A DNA stretch of 12,293 bases from Xanthobacteraceae bacterium (GTDB lineage: Bacteria; Pseudomonadota; Alphaproteobacteria; Rhizobiales; Xanthobacteraceae): the NCBI GenBank assembly GCA_030037105.1, contig JASHRY010000085.1, positions 1-12,293 on the forward strand, in the 5' to 3' direction. Position numbers and translations under genes: made by a program. The notes beneath the pieces were generated by a model, which saw nothing but the letters and a program-made list of their open reading frames with translations, was not told the origin of the DNA and made no database searches. Shown here piece by piece: positions 6,824 to 12,293 of this stretch (its first letter is position 1; each line of letters begins with the position of its first letter).

Positions 6824-9502
6824 TTGGCTGATCCCTTGAGAGAGACCCACGACCCGCAAGCAGCTCCGGCGGCGGCGCCTCCGCTGCCCGCGCCCGGCGG
6901 CATTGCCGCGCGTGCCCGCGCCGCGGCCGGCGCGCCCTACCTCGCCGGACTCAATCCCGAGCAGCGGCTCGCCGTCGAAGCGCTGGACGGCCCGGTTCTG
7001 GTGCTTGCCGGCGCCGGCACCGGCAAGACACGGGTGCTCACCGTGCGCATCGCGCATATCCTGGCGACCGCCCGCGCCCGGCCGAGCGAGATACTGGCGG
7101 TAACCTTCACCAACAAGGCGGCGCGCGAGATGAAAGAGCGCGTCGGCGAGATCGTCGGCGGCGTGGTCGAGGGCATGCCGTGGCTGGGCACGTTCCATTC
7201 GATCGGGGTGAAGATCTTGCGCCGGCACGCGGAGCTGGTCGGCCTCAAGTCCGATTTCACCATTCTCGACGTCGACGACCAGATCCGGTTGCTGAAGCAG
7301 CTTCTCGAAGCCGAGAATATCGACGAGAAGCGCTGGCCGGCACGCGTGCTGGCGATGCTGATCGACGGCTGGAAGAACCGCGGGCTTGCACCCGGAGAGG
7401 TCCCCGCCGGCGAAGCCGCTGTTTTCGCCAACGGCAAGGGTTTGAAACTCTACAAGGCCTATCAGGAGCGGCTGAAGATCCTCAACGCCGCCGATTTCGG
7501 CGATTTGCTCTTGGACAACATCCGGCTGTTCCGCCAACAACCCGAAGTGCTGCGGCAATATCAGGCGCGCTTCCGCTTCATTCTGGTGGACGAATACCAG
7601 GACACCAACGTGGCGCAGTATCTCTGGCTGCGGCTCCTGGCGCAGCGCACGAATCCGGAGCGCACGCGCTTACCCTCTCCCCTTGCGGGAGAGGGCGATT
7701 CCGAGCGGAGCGAGGAACCGGATGAGGGGTCCGGCAACATCGCGCACGCAAACCCCTCACCCGCCTCGCTCGTTGACGCTCGCCCGGCGCCCTCTCCCGC
7801 AAGAGGAGAGGGAAAGACTGTCAGCGGGGAGACGGAGGAGCGAGCGGCCAAGAACATTTGCTGCGTGGGCGACGACGATCAGTCGATCTACGGCTGGCGC
7901 GGCGCCGAGATCGACAACATCCTGCGCTTCGAGCACGACTTTCCCGGCGCCAAGGTGATCCGGCTGGAGCACAATTATCGCTCGACCGGCCACATCCTCG
8001 CCGCCGCCGCGCACCTTATCGCCCACAATGAAGGTCGGCTGGGCAAGACGTTGCGCACCGACGACGTGCCGGGCGAGAAGGTGTCGGTGACCGGCGCCTG
8101 GGATGCGGAGGAGGAAGCCCGCGCTATCGGCGAGGAGATCGAGGAATTACAGCGCGGCGGCCACGCCTTGAACAAGATCGCGATCCTGGTGCGCGCCTCG
8201 TTCCAGATGCGCGAGTTCGAGGACCGTTTCGTCACCCTCGGCCTGCCCTATCGGGTGATCGGCGGTCCGCGCTTCTATGAACGCGCCGAAATCCGCGACG
8301 CGCTCGCTTATCTGCGGCTGATCAACTCGCCGGCCGACGATCTCGCCTTCGAGCGCATCGTCAACGTGCCCAAGCGCGGACTCGGCGACGCCACCGTGCA
8401 GCTCCCGCACGAGCATGCGCGCAAGCGCCGCGTGCCGCTCACCGAAGCGGCGCGCGCGCTCGTCGAGACCGACGAATTGAAGCCGAAGCCGCGCGGCGCG
8501 CTGCGCGGCCTTCTTGAAGCGCTCGAGCGCTGGCGCAGAGAGCGCGACAGCCTTCCGCACACCCGGCTCGCCGAGATCGTGCTCGACGAATCCGGCTATA
8601 CCGAGATGTGGCAGAAGGATCGCTCGGCCGACGCCGCCGGCCGGCTGGAGAACCTCAAGGAACTCATTCGCTCCATGGAGGAGTTCGAGAACCTGCAGGG
8701 ATTCCTGGAGCATATCTCGCTGGTCATGGACAACGAGAAGGCGGCCGAGGCCGATGCGGTCAACGTCATGACCTTGCACGCCGCCAAGGGACTCGAATTC
8801 GACACCGTGTTTCTGCCCGGCTGGGAGGAAGGCGTGTTTCCGAACCAGCGTACCCTCGACGATCAGGGCCGCTCCGGGCTGGAGGAGGAGCGCCGCCTCG
8901 CCCATGTCGGCCTGACGCGGGCGCGCAAGCGGGCGAAGATCTATTTCTCCACCAATCGCCGCATGCACGGCCTGTGGCAGACCAACATTCCCTCGCGCTT
9001 CCTCGACGAACTGCCGGAGGCGCATGTCGAGGTCGCCGAAGCCAAGGGCGGCTTCGGCGGTTACGGCGGCTATGGCGCCTCGCGCTTCGACGCCATGACG
9101 TCGTTCGGCTCCAATTATGCGACGCCGGGCTGGCAACGCGCGCAGGCAAAAAGGACCGATGACGGCCGCGGCGGTTTTTCGGACCGGGACGAGCCGAATT
9201 ATGAGGCGGAGGATGATTTATCCCACCGCTCGGCGGCAATGCGAGGTCGAGCGGGCGGCGCTCGATCCGGTGAGGAGAATCATCCATTCGGACCGCGGAA
9301 GAACCGCCTGCCGCTCACCATCGAAGGCGAACTCATCGCGAAATCGACCGGCACCGTCTCCGCTTTCGCGCCCGGCGACCGCGTCTTCCACCAGAAATTC
9401 GGCAACGGCAGCATCACCGCCATAGACGGCAACAAGCTCACCATCCAGTTTGACAAGGCCGGCGAGAAGCGCGTGGTCGACAGCTTCGTCGAGCGGGCGT
9501 GA
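6824..9502 (+). CDS. uvrD: ATP-dependent DNA helicase UvrD/PcrA
   Basis: An 892-residue superfamily 1A 3'-5' helicase acting in nucleotide excision and mismatch repair and in clearing replication or transcription blocks. Motifs in order: Ala/Pro-rich leader (1-38); LNPEQRLAVEA (43-53, Q motif); Walker A GAGTGKT (63-69); TFTNKAAREM (94-103, Ia); Walker B VDEYQD (255-260); VGDDDQSIYGWRG (348-360, III); LEHNYRST (381-388, IV); VMTLHAAKGLEFD (648-660, V); EERRLAHVGLTRARK (688-702, VI). A Gly-rich linker (about 740-830) precedes the PcrA-type Tudor-like C-terminal domain (about 848-892, from APGDRVFHQKFG). Start: TTG at 6824, just after an in-frame stop at 6800-6802; no better start precedes the helicase fold. 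Oddity: about 93 residues separate motifs II and III where E. coli UvrD has about 27; most of the excess is encoded by a palindromic repeat. All catalytic motifs are intact, so the protein is probably functional. Confidence 0.96.
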   Translation: MADPLRETHDPQAAPAAAPPLPAPGGIAARARAAAGAPYLAGLNPEQRLAVEALDGPVLVLAGAGTGKTRVLTVRIAHILATARARPSEILAVTFTNKAAREMKERVGEIVGGVVEGMPWLGTFHSIGVKILRRHAELVGLKSDFTILDVDDQIRLLKQLLEAENIDEKRWPARVLAMLIDGWKNRGLAPGEVPAGEAAVFANGKGLKLYKAYQERLKILNAADFGDLLLDNIRLFRQQPEVLRQYQARFRFILVDEYQDTNVAQYLWLRLLAQRTNPERTRLPSPLAGEGDSERSEEPDEGSGNIAHANPSPASLVDARPAPSPARGEGKTVSGETEERAAKNICCVGDDDQSIYGWRGAEIDNILRFEHDFPGAKVIRLEHNYRSTGHILAAAAHLIAHNEGRLGKTLRTDDVPGEKVSVTGAWDAEEEARAIGEEIEELQRGGHALNKIAILVRASFQMREFEDRFVTLGLPYRVIGGPRFYERAEIRDALAYLRLINSPADDLAFERIVNVPKRGLGDATVQLPHEHARKRRVPLTEAARALVETDELKPKPRGALRGLLEALERWRRERDSLPHTRLAEIVLDESGYTEMWQKDRSADAAGRLENLKELIRSMEEFENLQGFLEHISLVMDNEKAAEADAVNVMTLHAAKGLEFDTVFLPGWEEGVFPNQRTLDDQGRSGLEEERRLAHVGLTRARKRAKIYFSTNRRMHGLWQTNIPSRFLDELPEAHVEVAEAKGGFGGYGGYGASRFDAMTSFGSNYATPGWQRAQAKRTDDGRGGFSDRDEPNYEAEDDLSHRSAAMRGRAGGARSGEENHPFGPRKNRLPLTIEGELIAKSTGTVSAFAPGDRVFHQKFGNGSITAIDGNKLTIQFDKAGEKRVVDSFVERA
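7672..7813. repeat. Palindromic repeat element inserted in frame within uvrD
   Basis: Two imperfect inverted copies of a roughly 60-bp unit lie head to head: 7673-7730 on the plus strand and 7752-7812 on the minus strand, with about 21 bp between. Each unit starts with a small hairpin (CCCTCTCCC, loop, GGGAGAGGG at 7673-7695, a perfect 9-bp stem; its partner at 7790-7812 has 8 pairs) and ends in TGAGGGGT. The units share GGGAGAGGGCG, GAGCGAGG and TGAGGGG. This is the pattern of an abundant intergenic palindromic repeat of Rhizobiales, here translated as about residues 283-330 with peptides like PSPLAGEG and PSPARGEG. It has no stop codon in the uvrD frame. Confidence 0.85.
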
Positions 9503-9592
9503 GAGCGCGCGGCGCCGGAGCACCATCGTCGTCCGCCATAAGCCGGAGCCGACCGCGATGACCGGGTCCCCGTTCCCTTGCTGCGATCGATC

Positions 9593-10339
9593 TTAAAACA
9601 ATGACGGCTGATCGCCGCGCTTGCGCCCCGCCTCGCCCGTCGGCTCTTTCGCCGCCTCCAGCCGATCAGGCGTTGCTCCTGCCGGCTCGATGAGGCGCGC
9701 GTCGTCTTTGGCGACGCGGTTCACCGCCGGCGAGACTTCGTAGCATTCAAGCAGATCGTCGGGCGCCGGCGCGATCAACGCCGCAGCAGCCATGGGTTCG
9801 ACCTTGGCGCAGTCGAGCCATAGATCGAAGGCTTCCGGCGCGACGATGACCGGCATGCGCGGGTGAATGGCGGAGAGCATGCGGTTCGCCCGCGTGGTGA
9901 TGATCGCGGCGGTATCGACCTCTTCGCCGTCCGGACCCGTCCAGGTTTCCCACAGCCCGGCAAAGGCCAGCGGTCCTGCGGACCCTTTCGGCCGCACGAA
10001 ATAGGGCCGCCGCGGCTCGGCCGGCCGCCAGTCATAGAAGCCGTCGGCCGGAATAAGGCAGCGCCGGCGCCGCATGGCGTTGCGGAACGCCGGCTTGTCG
10101 AGCACGGATTCGCCGCGCGCATTAATGAGGAGCGCGATCCTCTTCGGGTCCTTCACCCAGGAGGGAATGAATCCCCAGCGCACTAGCGCGAAGCACCGCG
10201 TATTGCCGGCAAGGCGCACGACCGGAATGGGCTGGGTCGGCGCCACATTGTAGCGCGGCGGGAAATTCGGCCGTTCGTCGTAACCGAACAGCGCCCGGAT
10301 CGCATCCGGCGACGAACTGATGACATAGCGTCCGCACAT
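9593..10339 (-). CDS. yedK: SRAP-domain protein (YedK/HMCES-like), abasic-site DNA-protein crosslinker
   Basis: A 248-residue SOS-response-associated peptidase family protein. YedK and human HMCES protect abasic sites in single-stranded DNA by forming a thiazolidine crosslink through Cys2. Here Cys2 follows the initiator Met (MCGRYV), and the other active-site positions are N73 (NARGES) and H159 (IHPRMP). The usual catalytic Glu of the GFYEW motif is Asp (D103, GFYDW). NVAPTQ (31-36), LVRWGFIPSW (52-61) and FAGLWETW (126-133) are further family signatures. The C-terminal tail after about 220 is charged and ends QPSLF, resembling a beta-clamp-binding motif. Start is fixed because Cys2 must follow Met. 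No clear Shine-Dalgarno precedes the ATG; TATTAT lies 4 nt before it, so a leaderless message is possible but unproven. The gene converges on uvrD and diverges from the NUDIX gene. No alphaproteobacterial LexA box (GTTC-N7-GTTC) was found. Confidence 0.95.
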   Translation of the reverse strand: MCGRYVISSSPDAIRALFGYDERPNFPPRYNVAPTQPIPVVRLAGNTRCFALVRWGFIPSWVKDPKRIALLINARGESVLDKPAFRNAMRRRRCLIPADGFYDWRPAEPRRPYFVRPKGSAGPLAFAGLWETWTGPDGEEVDTAAIITTRANRMLSAIHPRMPVIVAPEAFDLWLDCAKVEPMAAAALIAPAPDDLLECYEVSPAVNRVAKDDARLIEPAGATPDRLEAAKEPTGEAGRKRGDQPSLF

Positions 10340-10390
10340 GGGGATAATAATCTTGATGAGCGAATGACGACGGCGCGCGTCCCCTCGATA

Positions 10391-10486
10391 TTAGAGCGCG
10401 GCAAGGATAAGCGGGAACCGGTTTTCCGTCCGGACGCGCGATAAAACAAGAGCGGATGACGATTCAAGGATGACGTCATCCCGCTC
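10391..10486. repeat. Rhizobiales-type palindromic repeat between SRAP and NUDIX genes
   Basis: The element contains a GGGAACCGGTTTTCC core (10413-10427) flanked by short complementary arms (GCGCG 10395-10399 and CGCGC 10435-10439). A second hairpin follows: GAGCGGATGACG (10450-10461) pairs with CGTCATCCCGCTC (10474-10486) apart from one bulged base. The GGGAACCGGTTTTC core followed by a GAGCGG-ATGACG hairpin is a repeat I recognise as widespread in Rhizobiales intergenic regions. Its right hairpin arm extends into the first codons of the NUDIX reading frame. It differs in sequence from the repeat inside uvrD. Confidence 0.7.
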
Positions 10487-10961
10487 CAGCGAATCGGACC
10501 GACCCTTGACCGGCGACGGCGGCGAATCACGCACTTATCCGACGCGGCCCTATCTCGCGGTCAGTGCCGCCATCTTCCGCGACGGCCGCGTGCTGATCGT
10601 CCGCCGCGGCCGGCCGCCCGCTTTCGGCCTCTATAGCCTGCCCGGCGGCGGAGTCGAACTCGGGGAGACACTCGTCGCAGCCGTGATCCGCGAGGTCCGC
10701 GAGGAAACCGGTCTGACGATCGAGCCGGTCATCCTTGCCGGTTATCGCGAGGTACTGGCGCGTGACGCCGCCGGGCGGATCGAGCGGCATTTCGTCATTC
10801 TACCCTTTGCCGCGCGGTGGATCGCCGGCGAGGTATCGCTCAACGAGGAATTGGCCGAGGCGCGCTGGCTCAAGCCGTCCGAGCTTTCCGGCCTTGCAAC
10901 CACCGAAGGGCTTGCGGACATCGTCGCCGCAGCCGGCGAGCGGCTCGCCGCCTTGCGCTGA
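10470..10961 (+). CDS. NUDIX hydrolase
   Basis: A 163-residue NUDIX pyrophosphohydrolase, which cleaves a nucleoside diphosphate linked to another moiety (for example ADP-ribose, NADH or damaged dNTPs). A perfect NUDIX box G-x5-E-x7-REVREETGL spans residues 60-82 with the metal-binding REVREE at 74-79, preceded by FGLYSLPGGGVELGE. The domain runs from about YLAVSAAIF (28-36) to the LAEARWLKPSEL segment. Substrate is not deducible. The ATG at 10470 is the most upstream start, since the reading frame is closed by TGA at 10470-10472 in the overlapping upstream frame and no earlier in-frame start was found. The start and first six or so codons lie in a palindromic repeat, with only AAGG directly before the ATG. 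A TTG at codon 13 (10506) is an alternative start just before the conserved domain. Confidence 0.9.
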   Translation: MTSSRSSESDRPLTGDGGESRTYPTRPYLAVSAAIFRDGRVLIVRRGRPPAFGLYSLPGGGVELGETLVAAVIREVREETGLTIEPVILAGYREVLARDAAGRIERHFVILPFAARWIAGEVSLNEELAEARWLKPSELSGLATTEGLADIVAAAGERLAALR

Positions 10962-11038
10962 GCCCGTCTCAACCATGCCGCGTTCTCGTGCTTGGCGTGC
11001 AGTTAAGTCCGTGCCACCATGACCGTGCGCCAGACCCC

Positions 11039-11500
11039 ATGCGAACTTCGATCGTTCTTTCGCTCCTGCTCTGTCTCTGCGCGGCGACCGCCCGCGCCCA
11101 GATTCCGCCGCAGCCGCAAGCTCAGCCCAGGATTGGGCCCCACGCTCAGCCTAAAATCCAGCCGCAGGCTCAGACGCAGGCCCCGGCGCCGCCGCAGGTG
11201 GCACCCTACGATCACGACCTGCAGCGGCTCTCCGAAATCCTCGGCGCGCTGCATTTCCTCCGTCGCATTTGCGGCGCACACGAAGGCCAGAAATGGCGCA
11301 ACGAGGCGCAGGCCCTGATCGATGCCGAGGCGCCGGCCGGCGAACGCCACGACCGGATGGTGGCGAGCTTCAACCGCGGCTATCGCGCCTTCCAGCAGAG
11401 CTACCGCACCTGCACGGCGGCGGCCGATCTCGCCATTCGGCGCTATCTCCGAGAGGGCGCCAAGATCGCCCGCGAGATCACCGCCCGCTACGCCAATTGA
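11039..11500 (+). CDS. TIGR02301 family secreted protein
   Basis: A 153-residue exported protein of unknown function. Residues 1-20 form a signal peptide (MRTS, then a Leu/Cys-rich hydrophobic core, ending ATARA before Gln21), fitting signal peptidase I; C12 and C14 do not form a lipobox. A Gln/Pro-rich linker follows (21-55), with irregular PQAQ and HAQP units. The conserved helical domain (about 57-153) contains LRRICGAHEGQKWR (74-87), FNRGYRAFQQSYRTC (111-125) and RYLREGAKIAREI (135-147), the signature I associate with TIGR02301, a family known to me only from Rhizobiales. C78 and C125 could form a periplasmic disulphide. The ATG at 11039 is chosen because the signal peptide begins there. 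It follows the NUDIX gene by 77 bp; a functional link is not evident. Confidence 0.85.
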   Translation: MRTSIVLSLLLCLCAATARAQIPPQPQAQPRIGPHAQPKIQPQAQTQAPAPPQVAPYDHDLQRLSEILGALHFLRRICGAHEGQKWRNEAQALIDAEAPAGERHDRMVASFNRGYRAFQQSYRTCTAAADLAIRRYLREGAKIAREITARYAN

Positions 11501-11511
11501 GCGCACGCGCA

Positions 11512-11526
11512 TTAACCCTGCTTTAA
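11512..11526. promoter_or_regulatory. Perfect CtrA-type box (TTAA-N7-TTAA)
   Basis: TTAA at 11512-11515 and TTAA at 11523-11526 are separated by exactly seven bases; the first half is TTAACC, as in strong CtrA sites. CtrA is the cell-cycle response regulator of alphaproteobacteria. The site lies 98 bp upstream of the ATG of the 88-residue gene and 12 bp after the stop of the TIGR02301 gene, so the downstream gene is the likely target. Two TTAA words at this spacing are uncommon by chance in such GC-rich DNA. Binding is inferred. Confidence 0.6.
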
Positions 11527-11623
11527 GGTTCAACCCAGCCCCGGCCGAGGCCGTGCTAACGTGCCGCAGGTAGGGACGCTGCCCCGGGGGGCTTGCCATC
11601 CCCGTGGCGACAATGTGATTGCG

Positions 11624-11890
11624 ATGAGCATGGCGACGCAGATTCTTGCGGCGCGCGAGGCCGCGACGGATCACGAACAGAAGCGGCTGGCGCTCGCTTA
11701 CTTGCAGGAAGCCTGGGCGGAGGCGCATCACGAGGGCATCGACGACGATTGCCTGGCGCAAACCGCTCTCTTCCTCGCGCTCGCCGAGTTGATCTCAACC
11801 TACGGCGAGGAGCCGACCGCCCGTTATGCGGAAAACCTCGCCCCGCGCATCCGCAACGGCGAATTTTCGGTGGACCTGTCGCGGCAGTAG
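11624..11890 (+). CDS. Small hypothetical protein, possibly CtrA-controlled
   Basis: An 88-residue acidic, mainly helical protein that I cannot assign to a named family with confidence. It begins MSMATQILAAREAATDHEQ, has a central helical stretch with AYLQEAWAEAHHEG (25-38) and DCLAQTALFLALAELI (42-57), and ends RIRNGEFSVDL. No signal peptide, membrane segment or metal motif is visible; the hydrophobic faces suggest a small soluble helical domain that may dimerise. The ATG at 11624 was chosen because codons before it (from a GTG at 11561) encode unstructured residues; a second ATG follows two codons later. No good Shine-Dalgarno is visible. The leader between the CtrA-type box and the start contains a short GC hairpin (CGGGG near 11585, CCCCG near 11600). 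Confidence 0.75.
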   Translation: MSMATQILAAREAATDHEQKRLALAYLQEAWAEAHHEGIDDDCLAQTALFLALAELISTYGEEPTARYAENLAPRIRNGEFSVDLSRQ

Positions 11891-11996
11891 CGGACTCCCT
11901 GCTCCGCCGAACCCGGAATCCCGTCATCGCGAACGCCCGGTCCGCAAGCCGCCCCTTGAGAGGAGCCGGCAGGTCCCTTAGCTTGCCGCCCATGCC

Positions 11997-12003
11997 AGGA
12001 AAG
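11997..12003 (+). promoter_or_regulatory. Ribosome binding site of ygfZ
   Basis: AGGAAAG ends 8 nt before the ATG at 12012 and supports that start. Confidence 0.6.
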
Positions 12004-12011
12004 TTGCTTGC

Positions 12012-12293
12012 ATGAAGGCTGCCCTGCTCCCGGACCGCGGCGTGGTCAAAGTCGCCGGCGACGACGCCCGGCATTTTCTCCACGGGCTCTCCAGCGCCGA
12101 TATCCTCAAGCTGACGGCGGGCGCGTCGCGCTTTGGCGCGCTCCTGTCGCCACAAGGCAAGATCATCGCCGACTTCATCGTCGTCGAGGCGCCGGCCAAG
12201 GATGGCGGCGGTTTCTTCCTCGACATCGCGCGCGCGGCGGCCACGACGCTCATCGGCAAACTCAACCTCTACAAGCTGCGCGCACGCGTGATC
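12012..12293 (+). CDS. ygfZ: YgfZ/IBA57-type folate-binding Fe-S cluster protein, N-terminal part
   Basis: The first 94 codons of a GcvT-like tetrahydrofolate-binding protein, cut by the right edge. YgfZ, and mitochondrial IBA57, help assemble or repair [4Fe-4S] enzymes such as MiaB. Visible family features are the opening LPDRGVVKVAGDDARHFLHGL (read as two halves, residues 6-15 and 16-26), then FGALLSPQGKIIADF (41-55), the YgfZ-type counterpart of the GcvT substrate-binding region, and NLYKLRARV (84-93). The diagnostic K-G-C-Y-x-G-Q-E motif would lie beyond the window. The ATG at 12012 is supported by an AGGAAAG ribosome site. It lies 121 bp after the 88-residue gene in the same direction, with no clear terminator between. 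Confidence 0.88.
   Translation, partial: MKAALLPDRGVVKVAGDDARHFLHGLSSADILKLTAGASRFGALLSPQGKIIADFIVVEAPAKDGGGFFLDIARAAATTLIGKLNLYKLRARVI

Noticed and set aside
7672..7813. CRISPR array or transposon end
   Set aside because: There are only two inverted, not direct, copies with no spacers, and no transposase; it is better explained as a palindromic repeat.
8147..9136. 329-codon minus-strand reading frame
   Set aside because: It is antisense to the uvrD helicase motifs IV-VI, which are intact on the plus strand.
9170..9340. Frameshift in the variable region before the UvrD C-terminal domain
   Set aside because: The stretch is odd in composition, but the frame is continuous and the Tudor-like C-terminal domain follows normally.
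9503..9592. Terminator between convergent uvrD and SRAP genes
   Set aside because: No clear GC stem followed by a T run could be found by eye in this short spacer.
10340..10470. LexA box (GTTC-N7-GTTC) or SOS promoter for SRAP
   Set aside because: No match was found in the spacer; GGAACCGGTTTTCC is the core of the repeat, not a LexA box.
11039..11100. Lipoprotein lipobox in the TIGR02301 signal peptide
   Set aside because: C12 and C14 are not preceded by a suitable small residue pattern; ATARA before Gln21 fits signal peptidase I better.

Overview
The window is GC-rich bacterial chromosome, most likely from an alphaproteobacterium of the Hyphomicrobiales (Rhizobiales), near Bradyrhizobium, Rhodopseudomonas or Xanthobacteraceae. 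The case rests on an AsmA-type protein of the Rhizobiales form, a TIGR02301-family periplasmic protein (a family I know only from this group), TTAA-N7-TTAA sites of the CtrA type, and two kinds of palindromic repeat that are common in these genomes. No rRNA, tRNA, CRISPR array, transposase or phage gene was seen, and no stretch over 300 bases lacks a gene.

Layout, left to right. (1) 1-3722, minus: a very large AsmA-family envelope protein whose reading frame stays open to the left edge, so its C-terminal end is missing. (2) 3913-5328, minus: an FAD-linked D-lactate dehydrogenase-type oxidase. (3) 5465-5974, plus, divergent from it: a hot-dog acyl-CoA thioesterase. (4) 5971-6728, plus: a compact VapBC toxin-antitoxin operon with its own promoter, a perfect 9-bp inverted-repeat operator over the vapB start, and a 1-base vapB/vapC overlap. 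(5) 6824-9502, plus: a UvrD/PcrA helicase carrying an in-frame palindromic repeat between helicase motifs II and III. (6) 9593-10339, minus, convergent with uvrD: an SRAP (YedK/HMCES) protein with an unusual active-site Asp and a sliding-clamp-like C-terminal pentapeptide. (7) 10391-10486: a second palindromic repeat in the divergent spacer, supplying the start codon of (8) a NUDIX hydrolase at 10470-10961, plus. (9) 11039-11500, plus: a secreted TIGR02301 protein. (10) 11512-11526: a perfect CtrA-type box in front of (11) an 88-residue conserved-looking hypothetical protein at 11624-11890. (12) 12012-edge, plus: the first 94 codons of a YgfZ/IBA57-type Fe-S maintenance protein.

Most genes look like ordinary single-gene chromosomal units, and only vapBC is a clear operon. 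UvrD, SRAP and NUDIX all act on damaged DNA or nucleotides, but their orientations (convergent, then divergent) argue against co-transcription. I see no wholly new multi-gene system. The most interesting signals are repeat elements that have become part of proteins (uvrD, NUDIX), the two SRAP features, and the CtrA-type boxes.
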